NCBI GenBank assembly: GCA_029953675.1
Contig: JAMWBK010000004.1
Location: forward strand, 62,001 to 126,000
DNA from: Rhodosorus marinus
Taxonomy: Eukaryota > Rhodophyta > Stylonematophyceae > Stylonematales > Stylonemataceae
Direction of reading: 5' to 3'
DNA: 64,000 nt
Part shown: in pieces, positions 40,970 to 52,432 of the stretch
Layout: each line of letters starts with the position of its first letter
Numbering within the stretch: position 1 is the first letter of the stretch
Notes under the pieces: generated by a model
Databases searched by the model: none
What the model was told of the DNA's origin: nothing
Seen by the model: the letters and a program-made list of their open reading frames with translations, nothing else
Translations under genes and position numbers: made by a program

Positions 40970-41529
40970 AGTACACTCAAAATGAGTGCTCTTGCCCAGT
41001 CTGAGTCTTCAACAATCTATCCTCCAGGATGTTTCCTGCCCGGGCAGTTCTCTTTGACCGGTGAACAACATTGGGCATTTCTTGCTATCTCGTGCTTACA
41101 AGACGCCTTCGGATCTGCTCTAATGGAGGTCTTCTCCGAAAAAGTCTCTCCAAAACCGGTCAACAGATTCATAGACTGCAGTAATAAGCCATCCAAACGT
41201 CATCTCAACTCTATTCTTAGTAAACCAACTTTCTTAGAATCTCCGTGATACACTCAGCTGCTTTCAACCTCAATAATCTTGGCGGTTCCCCCTCGGTGTG
41301 CCATGAGCCCTCGCTGACGCTATGCACATCTTTTCCCACATTTGCAACCGAATTCAATGGAGGGGGATTTTCATTGTCTGTTTCCGAGCTAAACAGTCTG
41401 TCGGGCAGTGTGAAAATCCCAACTAGCTGTTCAGTGGTTTCCAGAGCTATGATTGGTCTTCTAAAGATCATGCGGTTCGTCTGACAGGTGCCCTCGACTC
41501 TAGCCTTCTACAGCAGCGACACGAAACAT

Positions 41530-41540
41530 TATAAGAAGCC
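41530..41540 (+). promoter_or_regulatory. TATA-like element of the repeat-D small ORF, copy 2
   Basis: TATAAGAAGCC, 92 nt before the ATG at 41622. Confidence 0.4.
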
Positions 41541-41621
41541 CAAATCGATGGTTGAGATCTGTACCTTAAGGCTGCAGGTATCTAAGAACCGATCAAGTAA
41601 GCACTAAAATCTGAAAGAAAG

Positions 41622-41813
41622 ATGGATTACAAGTCTAGCTGCAGCGAGGGAAGGTATGAGAACCTGGATATGTCAATGAGCGTGTCATCGGATCGAAGCT
41701 TGGGGGTAGACAAGAGCAAAGGTTCAAAGTCGACGAAGAGAAGGCGTACAAAGAACCTGTCGTGTTTAAACTGGCTTTGGATTGAGCACAATCCGTACAA
41801 GAGCTTATTATAG
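41622..41813 (+). CDS. 63-aa conserved small ORF of repeat D, copy 2
   Basis: MDYKSSCSEGRYENLDMSM at the start, KSTKRRRTKNLSCLNWLWIE in the middle, and NPYKSLL at the end. Changes relative to copy 1 are mostly single residues without stops or indels. The same caveats apply: no family known, no expression evidence. Confidence 0.45.
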   Translation: MDYKSSCSEGRYENLDMSMSVSSDRSLGVDKSKGSKSTKRRRTKNLSCLNWLWIEHNPYKSLL

Positions 41814-41847
41814 TCTTATGAGTACGTATTTAGTGGTGATAGTGGTG

Positions 41848-41955
41848 GTTTTACAGGGGTCATTAGCACAGCCTGAAGCGCTACGCATGGCGTGAAAAAG
41901 GAACTAAGAACTAGGTAGGGAAGCGTGTAAACCCAGGCGAGCATATCCTTACGCG
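41848..41955 (-). mobile_element. Old family B-type 3' end
   Basis: AGCACAGCCTGAAGCGCTACGCATGGCGTG is the B hairpin on the minus strand, followed by AACTAAGAACTAGGTAGGGAAGCGTGTAAACCCAGGCG, the diverged end of ORF2. It sits in D copy 2 next to its TGG tract. Confidence 0.65.
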
Positions 41956-42262
41956 GTAGGGAAGGCGTACGAGACCATTTGATTCCCAAGAAAGGATTTA
42001 AAAGAGGCGGCGAGGCCAATACGACTGCCCGAGTCTCTCAGTTTCAGTCTCTGATTAAACAAATTCGTTTCTTCAATGCAAGGCTAATAAAGCCAGGCTA
42101 ATGAAACCAGCCAGCTAGTACGGATATTAAGGCTTGGAAGCCGGGGAGGCGGTAGCCAGCCTCTTGAGACGATTTTCTTCTCTTCCTTCTCTTCTTGTAC
42201 TCTATCCCCTGCTACACTACTAGGATTCTCGATATTATAACGAGTCAACTTCTCGCTAATCT

Positions 42263-42602
42263 TTGCCTACCCCGTTACTCTGGGACGAACCACTTGCTTC
42301 GGCATCGGCACCTCATAGCGACCTGATACGGGCACAGAAGGCTCTACCCTTGCGCCTCGGAGGCTTTGGAGTGGATGACCAGCGTCTAGCCTGCTCGACT
42401 GCGATGGTAGCCTCCTGGGCCATCAATTTTCCTACCCTTGTGGGACTTAGGTTCCCTAGTGCCTGTCTTTTGACGTGGGTGCTGACGAACGATGACCCAG
42501 TCGACCTTCCGCACCCGCTACTGCGCCTGCAAGAGACGTTTGGTCGGTGCAATGCCGTGCCGGAAGAGAATCGATCAAAGTTCAACTCCTGGAGGGAGAT
42601 GC
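42263..42602 (+). pseudogene. Family B-related ORF2 relic (thumb region), first
   Basis: Open segment LIRAQKALPLRLGGFGVDDQ, VASWAINFPTLVGLRFPSACLL, CNAVPEENRSKFNSWREML, matching B LIRAQIALPLRLGGFGVADR...CNAVPDANRSRFRSWRELL. It ends in a stop (TAA) right after. Diverged from young B, so it belongs to an older subfamily. Confidence 0.75.
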
Positions 42603-42656
42603 TGTAAGCATCGAATGAGGTTGTAGTGGAACCACATTACAAGTGGAATCTATGGT

Positions 42657-42740
42657 TAAGTGGATGGATGGATTGGATGGATTGGTTGGATAGATGGATT
42701 GGATGGATTGATTGGATAGATGGATTGGATGGATGGGCCT
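42657..42740. repeat. (GGAT)n-type microsatellite
   Basis: Imperfect GGATGGATTGGATGGATTG repeats over about 85 bp, between two B-related relics. Confidence 0.85.
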
Positions 42741-42829
42741 CGCCAGAATACCCCTTCACAACGTCCGTAGTTTTTGCGTTGATACGTGGTCTGTGGTTAA
42801 AGTAGAGCGACGCAAGCTAGATGTTTAGT

Positions 42830-43551
42830 GCAATGGGGAGCGTGGATTGCCGCTAAGCCGGGCGTGGCGACGCTAACATAAGCGGGCAGACTCTTAGACG
42901 AACCACTTGCTTCGGCATTGGCACCTGACAGGAACCTGATACGGGCTCATATGGCTCTACCCTTGCCCCTGGGAGGCTTTGGAGTGGATGACCGGCATCT
43001 TTTCTGCTCGACTGCGACGGTAGCCTACGGGGGCACCGCTCTTCACACCCTTGTGAGATTTAGGTTCCGCAGAGCCTGCCTTTTAACTTGGGTGCTGACG
43101 AAAGATGACCCAGTCAACCTTCCGCAGCCGTTACTGCGCATCTATGACGGTCTGCAACAGGCGTTTCGCGGTACAATGCCGTGCCGGAAGAGAATCAATC
43201 TAAGTTCAGTCTTGGAAGGAGATGCTATGGGGACGCATTGAGTCTGTAGTGGAATCTATCGTTAATCGCGTGCTGGCCGACGATGGGGAAGCCAGACCCC
43301 CTTCACCCGCGACGGATTACCCTTGTATGAGTAGATCATGGAGCTCACGCCCTGATATTATCCAACATAGCCTCACTTGGGGCCAACACAGTGCTGATCA
43401 CTCAATCTTGCTCAACTCTCTGCTTACACCACCTACCACCACGGCTCGTCTACGGGGCCTGGGAAGTCATCTATTCCACCTATGGCTAACCACTCCAACC
43501 TCGTCACCGACTAGCGCTTTCCAGTTCTGGACCGCAGCACGCATCTGTGGC
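42830..43551 (+). pseudogene. Family B-related ORF2 relic, second, longer
   Basis: Begins with GSWIAAK-like sequence (GGGAGCGTGGATTGCCGCTAAG), then repeats the thumb region of the first relic (LIRAHMALPLPLGGFGVDDR), with a frameshift near 43180, and continues through RVLADDGEARPPSPATDYP and IQHSLTWGQHSADHS to AFQFWTAARI. It then joins an A-related 3' end. The same part of the protein occurs twice in a row, again head to tail. Confidence 0.75.
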
Positions 43552-44205
43552 GTATGAACGCTGCTTTGATGTTGGAGGCGCGCGATCTTCGCCGCTCTTA
43601 GTCATTTTTTCCGGTGGCCGGCGCTGCCGTCTCTCCGTTCGTGGAGCTGCGCGCGGGAGCATTCAGCACCCAGGCCACTCTCAGCAACTACGACGAAGCG
43701 TCGTCCCACACACTCGTCTCAAAGCTGACCAGCCTTCTTTTCGTTGCTTCCCAGGAGAACCGCCTGCCCTCGCTGACGGCGTACCTGGAAAAATTTCCTG
43801 TCAGCGCGGGTGCCTCTGTCCTCCCCCCCACCGCTCATGCTGGGGGGAGCTCTGCACCCCGTCACCCCGTCCTGCCTCAGTCGTCCGGCGCGCTCCGACC
43901 CGACCATCCCTCCTAATTGTGTTCCCCTCCATATCTCCGGCCAAAAACCCCCTGGGTTCTGCTTGGGGCCGAATCCAGCCCCTGCGAGTGGCTCTCGACC
44001 CTCCTACTCTCACAAGTCCTTCGTCGGGGTTCCTCTGAAGAACGCACGACGGCCATTGTGCGTATGATACCTTCCCCCGTGACCACTCCTGCATTCTCCC
44101 GCCAGCTCTCTCCGTTCCATCTCATCTGGATGACGAGCGTGCACCCTCAGGCCCCTTCTCGTGGTCGCTGCTCCGCCCTCGCCGCTCAGGGCTCTATCAA
44201 TTTAT
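43551..44205 (+). mobile_element. Family A-related (older subfamily) fragments: 3' end then ORF1
   Basis: 43551-43610 is the very end of an A-type ORF2 (RMNAALMLEARDLRRS, TAG). From 43614 the sequence matches A ORF1: VELRAGAFSTQATLSN, SKLTSLLFVASQENRLPSLTAYLEKF, then a Pro-rich part, VLRRGSSEERTTAIVRMIP and LSPFHLIWMTSVHPQAPSRGR. Frames are broken. An ORF2 end directly followed by ORF1 start suggests head-to-tail elements. Confidence 0.7.
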
Positions 44206-44239
44206 TTTTTTGATTGAAATGTGCTCGACGTGTGGTTTA

Positions 44240-44296
44240 CAAATTGGAAGTCATTGTGATCGCTGATGGCATCACGATATTTGCCTCGTTTCTGAG
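44240..44296 (+). repeat. Single diverged copy of the 16.7-kb 83-bp repeat motif
   Basis: The reverse complement matches GCCAAATATCGGGATGCCATCGG...GACTTCCAA. In this strand both loci read L-E-V-x-V-x-x-D-G-I-x-I-F-x-S-F, so the resemblance also holds at protein level. Confidence 0.55.
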
Positions 44297-44410
44297 CTTA
44301 GCTTTAGCGTTGCTGCAGTATAGCCGGTTGTACAGGCGGCACGAGCGACCAGATGGGCTCTTAGCGGGGACTCTTATTCGACATCAAGACTATTCTGCAC
44401 CGGCACGATG

Positions 44411-45253
44411 ATGGCGAAGAAAAATGCCTGGTCGCGACGGCTCTATTTTGTTGGTCTCATCTTCCCGAGATCGGGCCCGCCTACGTAGTCTTGGAAGGTG
44501 TATCAGCTCACACTGGCTCATGAGCGTCCCTGCTTTTCCGCCACTCACACTGGCAGATTTCGAAGTGCACACTTCTCTACGTTTATACGGGGTTTGCATC
44601 AGCCGCACTAGCCTGCCGAGATGGGTTCGCCATGCCCTCTATACTCTCAGAACAAATCTACTGCGGATTTTGGCGCCCACCTCCTCGGCAGCTGCCCCGC
44701 TGTGAAAGGCGCCCGAACCCGACCGCATACGCGGATCTTGAACCTGTTATACCGCGAACTTTGACCTCTTGTACGGCAAGCCGGTCTTGAAGTTGAAAGT
44801 GAGAAGCCCCTGCCCGTCGCAGACTACCAGAATGATGAACCCCGCGTCGCTGACCTCGTGCTCACCTGAGACGATAGCCGCCGTACGACGTACGTTGATA
44901 TTGCTAATCCTCACGCTAGTCGCTATTTGCCGCTGCCAGTATGAGACGTCGCAAAGATTTGAAATATGCGGGGGCCTTTTGTCTTCCCCAGGCATTCGTG
45001 CTTCGGCTCTAGCTCATCGCCTGGTACCTCTGGTAATTGAGTGCTTTGGGTTTATGGATTCCGTTGGCTCTCGTTGGCTTCGGGAATTGTTCCGCGAACG
45101 CCCTGTCCGTCCTCTTTGTTTACCCGTTGAAGCTTCTTGCTGTGGCGTATGAACGCTGCTTTGATGTTGGAGGCGCGCGGTCTTCCCGCGCTTAGTCTTA
45201 ATTTTTCCCCTCGACTTCTTTTCTTTCAGCCTCCGATTAAACCAATTCATTCA
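44411..45253 (+). mobile_element. Family A-related ORF2 relic and 3' end
   Basis: Frame-broken remains of the A ORF2 C-terminus: RARLRSLGRCISSHWLMSVPAFPPLTLADFEVHTSLRLY, zinc-finger region (weak), VADLVLT, ASALAHRLVPLVIECFGFMDSVGSRWL, MNAALMLEARGLP, followed by the A-type 3' UTR (CCCCTCG, CAGCCTCCGATTAAACC) and an AATTCATTCA tail. It belongs to the same older subfamily as 55.8-57.2 kb. Confidence 0.75.
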
Positions 45254-45522
45254 ATGAAAAAAAAGAAGGTGTTCTAGAGAATCGAAGGGGTTAAAGCAAC
45301 TCCGCCAACCAACAAACCGCAGAAGAGTATACTTATATCTATGGAATTGAGGTTCTGACCCGGGCAAAAAACACCTCGGTTTTGCTGCCTCAAGAGGTGC
45401 CTCAAGAGGTGATCACAATCCATCACCAATTACGTGATTCGGGGCTGGAGTTGAGGGCACAAACATGGTGGGCCGAATCTGCAAGAGTTGCAGGGATTGC
45501 GGAGAAAATCAACCAAGAATCC
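45254..45522. other. Unassigned spacer
   Basis: Left flank of the tandem duplication; contains GAGGTGCCTCAAGAGGTG but no gene. Confidence 0.35.
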
Positions 45523-47634
45523 AGCAATACCAGGCTGATGCTGAGACAGGGTTTATCGGTGCCCATTTAAGATAGAATAGTGAAAGGACGTAAACCTCGG
45601 AAATGAAAATCACGCCGCCTTTGTAAACGCAATAGAGAAGCAGATGAGGACGCACTTCGACCATTATCATACGCTCCTCGGATGCTTGATCCCCGCTTGA
45701 GGGGAGTGGGCATGTCTCTGCGGGGTAAGTAACGTGTTTGCTTGGTCGCGGAGAACCTGTACGAAGAATTGTTTAGCGAGCAAGCAGCAAGTGAGAGTTC
45801 CTTGGGAGAGGATCTCCAGGATCAGATCAAACATTTTGATCTGAATATTGGGCCGTTTTCTTCTGAATCTTTCTCGTGGGACCACATAGCCTGTGCTCCG
45901 TTCAAGCTGTAATCCCTCCACGAAACTAAACACTCCAGGATCGTGAACTTGGGGCGTGCATTGACAGGATTCCGTCCTGATGCCTCAGATTGTGAGAGAG
46001 TGTGGCTTGCGATGTGGCTCTGTCATAGGAAGCTACGCAATTGAGGGTCGCGATGCTTCGGACGTTGGAGACCCTGAAAGGCGGCGTACGAACCTCAGCG
46101 GACGATAAACAGAAGCGAATCATAAGCAATCTACAGAAGCAAATGGCTGGACTTGGAAACGACTCTGACTGTAGCGGAGTCAAGCTTCAAAGTTCGGGTC
46201 GTTGGGAGCGGGCGGGATTTCGTTATGCGCGACGTAACCGTAAACTTTAAATTGCTAACGTCAGAAGGTAGAAGAACAATAAAGCTACGAATTCTGGGGA
46301 CAAGTAAAGCCACCACCACCAGTTATATCTTGCTTGTACCGGTTTGTCGTGCGGCCTTCTTACCTCTGAGAGTCTTTCGGGCTGTGAATGGTGGAAAATT
46401 GGTCAGATTTCCGTTAATTTTATCGTGGTGGTAGCGGTTTTATCATAGTGACAATGATCATTGTGAAACCACTCGATGCATCAGCACTGCGAACTGCTCC
46501 GCCGTCGCCGCTCAGGGCCCAATCAATTTATTTTGAGAAAAAAAGTTCACCTGTGGAAAATCAATGGAATGTGAGTATGCGATTAAATCAACGTTAGTCC
46601 AATAATCAATCATCTCCGGACCAGCCGTTGCAACACAGATTATTTCTTGGTATGAGAAGCTCTCTCTCACAGCATGATTACGTCTCTGCATGAGAAGTTG
46701 TCACTATCATATAATGAATCATGATTACTTCTGAAATGTCAGGCTGTCATGACATTTTTTGGGGGCGAAGGACTTGGAGTAGAACACTCGCAACAAATAC
46801 CGAAAGGTAAACGGTTATCAATCATCTATCAGACAAGCCTCTTCTTCTATTTCTATTGCGGTTCGATAAACTTGTATCGGACCTGAATCCGCAAGCAAAT
46901 ACCATTCACTACCAAATGCGGATCCGATAAACGTTTATCAGGCCCCTCGATAATTATTTACCGGACGCAATCGGACTTTTTTTTATCGGACGGATATGAC
47001 AACCCTGGGCAAGCGTTCAAGAATCTATCCTAATCATCATCCGGAACTACTGAGAGTTGATTTGGAAAAGAAACGGGCTAGGTACGCTTCCCTACCTAGT
47101 TCTTAGTTCCTTTTCACGGTTTGCGAGGCGTTTTAGGCCATGCCAATAAAGCCAGGTACTAAATTTCTGTCCGTCCAATGTGGACGTTCTTTTATCGGAC
47201 GGAGTTGATGTCCTTAATTGGGGGTACGAAACCCATAATCATCATCCGCAACTACTGAGAGTAGTTTGGAATAGAAAGGAATCTAGGAGTTTAGTATCTA
47301 AACTTCTCTAGGTCTAAGGTGCGGCCATGCATGAGTCTACACAAAACAATTGAATCGCGCTAGAACGTTAGAGCGTGTATGTGGAAGAGAGCTTCCGAAT
47401 GCCAATTGACATCAAAACTCTCTAATGAGTACTGACGGCTACAGTCAGGAGCGTCAAGCAGCGTGGAGGTGACATTTTCGAACCAATTCATCGACACCCC
47501 AATTCGTTTGTGTCATGCACACCGAAATGAACTTATTTGCTGCTTTCCAATTGTCACTCACTCCCCCTCAGAAACCCGATGGCTACTGTCAGCAGCGTCA
47601 GGCCGTGTGGAGGTCCTCAGGTCATGGTTTTTAC

Positions 47635-47820
47635 TGGACTTTACTGGTTTTTACTAGCATAGCCTGAAGTGCTACACGCAAGGCGTGGACTGTAACTCAG
47701 AACTGGGGAGAGGAACATGCAAACCCAAGCGCCGATGGCGCGCCTCGGCAAGCATGCTGCTAGAATATCGCCAAAGGGCGACACTGAAACGGCGTAAGAG
47801 TTATGGCGGTGCTGTGTGTG
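47635..47820 (-). mobile_element. Old B-type 3' end in unit 1, internally deleted
   Basis: Tail TTTTTACTAGCATAGCCTGAAGTGCTAC and ORF2 end, then a jump at GCGTAAGAGTT to ATGGCGGTGCTG. Unit 2 retains about 250 bp more of the element at this point. Confidence 0.75.
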
Positions 47821-48180
47821 AGACCGATGAGGAATTACTGGGATTTCCACGGCTGACATACGCTTAATTGTTTATGAAATTTGGGACACTACCTAGCTTC
47901 ACAAGGGAACCCCATAGTTGCGACCTCGTCAGAAAACCCGTTCCCAATGTCCACGGTCTTTGCGCGGAAACATGGTCTGCGTTATAAGTAGAGCGACGTA
48001 GGCTAGATGTTGGGATGAGTTGAACAAGAGATCCGTGCCAAGTCATACAAACCATACATTGCTAGAAGCGGGGATTGTGATGAGTGCTGAGAACTGATTT
48101 TGGAGAGAAGTGAAAGAGTTTGTAGACCCGTCACCGTCGGCAGAAGTTAATTAGATAAGTGTAGAAGGAGCGGATTGAAC

Positions 48181-48831
48181 ATGATGAAATTGAGTGCTTT
48201 CATTCTGGTCACCTTACTAGGGTTCACCATGGCGGTTCCATTGATGCAGAATGTTCATCTTGCCAAGGAAGTAAACGCAGATGTTGAGCTTGAGGCCGCA
48301 GCCCGGCAGATTGGAGTTGAAGAGGCCGCAGCCCGTCAAACTTTTCCTCCACCGCAGGAGGGGGAATATTTTGCCATTGAAGAGGCCGCAGCCCAGCAGA
48401 TTGGAGTTGAGGAGGCCGCAGCCCGGCAGATTGGAGTTGAGGAGGCCGCAGCCCGTCAAACTTTTCCTCCACCGCAGGAGGGGGAATATTTTGCCCTTGA
48501 AGAGGCCGCAGCCCAGCAGATTGGAGTTGAGGAGGCCGCAGCCCGTCAAACTTTTCCTCCAATTGGAGTTGAGGAGGCCGCAGCCCGTCAAACTTTTCCT
48601 CCAATTGGAGTTGAGGAGGCCGCAGCCCGTCAAACTTTTCCTCCAATTGGAGTTGAGGAGGCCGCAGCCCGTCAAACTTTTCCTCCAATTGGAGTTGAGG
48701 AGTCCGCAGCCCGTCAAACTTTTCCTCCAATTGGAGTTGAGGAGGCCGCAGCCCGTCAAACTTTTCCTCCAATTGGAGTTCAGGAGGCCGCAGCCCGTCA
48801 AATTGGAGTTGAGGAAGGATTTAGCATCTGA
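48181..48831 (+). CDS. Secreted decapeptide-repeat protein, paralogue 1 (216 aa)
   Basis: I start at the ATGATG at 48181. A signal peptide (MMKLSAFILVTLLGFTMA) and a short leader VPLMQNVHLAKEVNADVEL precede the repeats. The repeat core is IGVEEAAARQ; here most units are 14 residues (TFPP + IGVEEAAARQ), and two longer blocks contain TFPPPQEGEYFA plus EEAAAQQ. The C-terminus is IGVEEGFSI. The acid/Ala/Gln-rich repeats suggest helical or structural extracellular protein; no named family. The neighbour at 52433 is its tandem copy, and both use the same 5' and 3' flanks. Confidence 0.8.
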   Translation: MMKLSAFILVTLLGFTMAVPLMQNVHLAKEVNADVELEAAARQIGVEEAAARQTFPPPQEGEYFAIEEAAAQQIGVEEAAARQIGVEEAAARQTFPPPQEGEYFALEEAAAQQIGVEEAAARQTFPPIGVEEAAARQTFPPIGVEEAAARQTFPPIGVEEAAARQTFPPIGVEESAARQTFPPIGVEEAAARQTFPPIGVQEAAARQIGVEEGFSI

Positions 48832-49060
48832 TCTGAAGGGGACGGAGCTGGCGTGGAGGTTGCGGAGGCCGGAGCCGCCGTTAAAGTTCCAGTATAATTC
48901 GTTTCAATTAAGTAGATAAGAGATCATATTTTCAACAATGTCAACTTAGAGTGAATCTGTTAACCGATTCTGCTCGCTAGTTCTAGTACGTCCCGCGAGG
49001 TTAAGCTGCTCGTATACGTAACCTGGAAAAAATTAAAATCGTATTCTTAGCTAATAATTT

Positions 49061-49320
49061 TTATGGGAGCAATGGACTGGAGTTGGTGACACGGTTGAAT
49101 TGGAAGAGGACCTGCCCCGATCAGCCTCGGCTAGCACCGCCCCGCACTCCTGGTCTCGGACATCGCCACTGGACGTGCAGTATATTGGATGTTACTAGCA
49201 CGTGCCCCGTCTTAAATACTTGCCCTCCATCTGCAGCCCTACGCTTGGGTGTATTAAGTTTGCTTCTCCGCCAACTGAAGGAACGACGGTATGTCGAGGG
49301 CAAGGCCAGTATTTCAGGAA
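49061..49320 (+). mobile_element. Old B-type ORF2 relic downstream of paralogue 1
   Basis: GACACGGTTGAATTGGAAGAGGACCTGCCC... corresponds to B HTVEVESELPRS; later CAACTGAAGGAACGACGGTATGTCGAGG corresponds to RVKERRYAES. Frames are broken. The same relic follows paralogue 2. Confidence 0.65.
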
Positions 49321-51589
49321 GGGAGGTTCACTCGAGTTGAGGTTTGGTTTGTTGGCAGGGACGCGGGTTGTCATACTCCAGGGAAGGTGACACAGATGAG
49401 GTGAAAATGGAATATGGTGCCCAGCGAGCTGTTGAAAATTAGTGAAAAAAAGATTGTGTCAGTGGTCTTTTGAGAGCAATACCAGGCTGATGCTGAGACA
49501 GGGTTTATCGGTGCCCATTTAAGATAGAATAGTGAAAGGACGTAAACCTCGGAAATGAAAATCACGCCGCCTTTGTAAACGCAATAGAGAAGCAGATGAG
49601 GACGCACTTCGACCATTATCATACGCTCCTCGGATGCTTGATCCCCGCTTGAGGGGAGTGGGCATGTCTCTGCGGGGTAAGTAACGTGTTTGCTTGGTCG
49701 CGGAGAACCTGTACGAAGAATTGTTTAGCGAGCAAGCAGCAAGTGAGAGTTCCTTGGGAGAGGATCTCCAGGATCAGATCAAACATTTTGATCTGAATAT
49801 TGGGCCGTTTTCTTCTGAATCTTTCTCGTGGGACCACATAGCCTGTGCTCCGTTCAAGCTGTAATCCCTCCACGAAACTAAACACTCCAGGATCGTGAAC
49901 TTGGGGCGTGCATTGACAGGATTCCGTCCTGATGCCTCAGATTGTGAGAGAGTGTGGCTTGCGATGTGGCTCTGTCATAGGAAGCTACGCAATTGAGGGT
50001 CGCGATGCTTCGGACGTTGGAGACCCTGAAAGGCGGCGTACGAACCTCAGCGGACGATAAACAGAAGCGAATCATAAGCAATCTACAGAAGCAAATGGCT
50101 GGACTTGGAAACGACTCTGACTGTAGCGGAGTCAAGCTTCAAAGTTCGGGTCGTTGGGAGCGGGCGGGATTTCGTTATGCGCGACGTAACCGTAAACTTT
50201 AAATTGCTAACGTCAGAAGGTAGAAGAACAATAAAACTACGAATTCTGGGGACAAGTAAAGCCACCACCACCAGTTATATCTTGCTTGTACCGGTTTGTC
50301 GTGCGGCCTTCTTACCTCTGAGAGTCTTTCGGGCTGTGAATGGTGGAAAATTGGTCAGATTTCCGTTAATTTTATCGTGGTGGTAGCGGTTTTATCATAG
50401 TGACAATGATCATTGTGAAACCACTCGATGCATCAGCACTGCGAACTGCTCCGCCGTCGCCGCTCAGGGCCCAATCAATTTATTTTGAGAAAAAAAGTTC
50501 ACCTGTGGAAAATCAATGGAATGTGAGCATGCGATTAAATCAACGTTAGTCCAATAATCAATCATCTCCGGACCAGCCGTTGCAACACAGATTATTTCTT
50601 GGTATGAGAAGCTCTCTCTCACAGCATGATTACGTCTCTGCATGAGAAGTTGTCACTATCATATAATGAATCATGATTACTTCTGAAATGTCAGGCTGTC
50701 ATGACATTTTTTGGGGGCGAAGGACTTGGAGTAGAACACTCGCAACAAATACCGAAAGGTAAACGGTTATCAATCATCTATCAGACAAGCCTCTTCGTCT
50801 ATTTCTATTGCGGTTCGATAAACTTGTATCGGACCTGAATCCGCAAGCAAATACCATTCACTACCAAATGCGGATCCGATAAACGTTTATCAGGCCCCTC
50901 GATAATTATCTACCGGACGCAATCGGACTTTTTTTTATCGGACGGATATGACAACCCTGGGCAAGCGTTCAAGAATCTATCCTAATCATCATCCGGAACT
51001 ACTGAGAGTTGATTTGGAAAAGAAACGGGCTAGGTACGCTTCCCTACCTAGTTCTTAGTTCCTTTTCACGGTTTGCGAGGCGTTTTAGGCCATGCCAATA
51101 AAGCCAGGTACTAAATTTCTGTCCGTCCAATGTGGACGTTCTTTTATCGGACGGAGTTGATGTCCTTAATTGGGGGTACGAAACCCATAATCATCATCCG
51201 CAACTACTGAGAGTAGTTTGGAATAGAAAGGAATCTAGGAGTTTAGTATCTAAACTTCTCTAGGTCTAAGGTGCGGCCATGCATGAGTCTACACAAAACA
51301 ATTGAATCGCTCTAGAAAGTTAAAGCGTGTGGAAGAGAGCTTCCGAATGCCAATTGACATCAAAACTCTCTAATGAGTACTGACGGCTACAGTCAGGAGC
51401 GTCAAGCAGCGTGGAGGTGACATTTTCGAACCAATTCATCGACACCCCAATTCGTTTGTGTCATGCACACCGAAATGAACTTATTTGCTGCTTTCCAATT
51501 GTCACTCACTCCCCCTCAGAAACCCGATGGCTACGGTCAGCAGCGTCAGGCCGTGTGGAGGTCCTCAGGTCATGGTTTTTACTGGACTT

Positions 51590-52060
51590 TACTGATTTTT
51601 ACTAGCATAGCCTGAAGTGCTACACGCAAAGCGTGGACTGTAACTCAGAACTGGGGAGAGGAACATGCAAACCCAAGCGCCGATGGCGCGCCTCGGCAAG
51701 CATGCTGCTAGAATATCGCCAAAGGGCGACACTGAAACGGCGTAAGAGTTCCAAGTATTCCAAATGATGCTCAGCAACACATTTCCGCAACCACTCCAAA
51801 CCAGACTAATCCACGTCGCCAAAGGTTTCCACAACGAAAGGCTGAAACCTGTGAGAACGACCGCAGCACAAGGCAGACTGGCCATACTCTCAGCATACCA
51901 TCGTTCTTTCACTCGGCGAAGGGCTGAAGCCGCTGTTCCTCGGCGACGGGCGGCAGAGCTGAGATGAGCGCTTGTCACAGGGCACGTGATCGCGAGGTCC
52001 ACATATGCTGAGCGTCTGGCCGCAGTGTCCGGACGAGGAGATCTGCGATGCAGCGTGGCG
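51590..52060 (-). mobile_element. Old B-type 3' end in unit 2 (undeleted form)
   Basis: Includes the B endonuclease segment (MDLAITCPVTSAHLSSAARRRGTAASALRRVKERWYAESMASLPC), the ORF2 end and the B hairpin with a TTTTTACTAG tail. It is intermediate in age between young B and the 31-kb relics. Confidence 0.75.
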
Positions 52061-52432
52061 GTGCTGTGTGTGAGACCGATGAGGAATTACTGGGATTTCC
52101 ACGGCTGACATACGCTTAATTGTTTATGAAATTTGGGACACTACCTAGCTTCACAAGGGAACCCCATAGTTGCGACCTCGTCAGAAAACCCGTTCCCAAT
52201 GTCCACGGTCTTTGCGCGGAAACATGGTCTGCGTTATAAGTAGAGCGACGTAGGCTAGATGTTGGGATGAGTTGAACAAGAGATCCGTGCCAAGTCGTAC
52301 AAACCATACATTGCTAGAAGCGGGGATTGTGATGAGTGCTGAGAACTGATTTTGGAGAGAAGTGAAAGAGTTTGTAGACCCGTCACCGTCGGCAGAAGTT
52401 AATTAGATAAGTGTAGAAGGAGCGGATTGAAC

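Larger units (their letters stand above)
39725..42040 (+). repeat. Dispersed repeat D, copy 2
   Basis: Best copy of D. It starts in a CCA-rich tract followed by ACTAAACTTG and includes a 361-bp internal tandem duplication (40248-40969), coding-like middle frames (MNHDAAERWVGFPYDQKG; SESSTIYPPGCFLPGQFSL) that are broken in copies 1 and 3, the TATA-like motif, the 63-aa ORF, a TGG-rich tract, an inserted B-type tail and the GGCGAGGC...CCCGAGTCTC end. Confidence 0.65.
45523..49474. repeat. Tandem duplication, unit 1 (3.95 kb)
   Basis: Starts AGCAATACCAGGCTGATG and ends TTTTGAG, directly followed by the start of unit 2. Apart from the gene at 48181 it holds: unrecognised identical frames at 45667-46183 (-); a region 46840-47210 rich in TATCGGAC words; two similar ~70-bp pieces ending CATCATCC..AACTACTGAGAG (about 47035 and 47240); old B-type ends at 47080-47150 (+) and 47635-47820 (-); an old B relic at 49061-49320; and the first part of repeat D at its end. 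Identity with unit 2 is very high outside the coding repeats. Confidence 0.9.

Noticed and set aside
39725..41860. Repeat D as a DNA transposon with CCACCACCACTAAA terminal inverted repeats
   Set aside because: The CCA and TGG tracts are simple repeats of variable length, similarity between copies continues beyond the right tract, and no transposase is recognisable.
45667..46183. Minus-strand ORFs identical in both duplication units as conserved genes
   Set aside because: The identity reflects the recent duplication, not selection; no family or signal was recognised.
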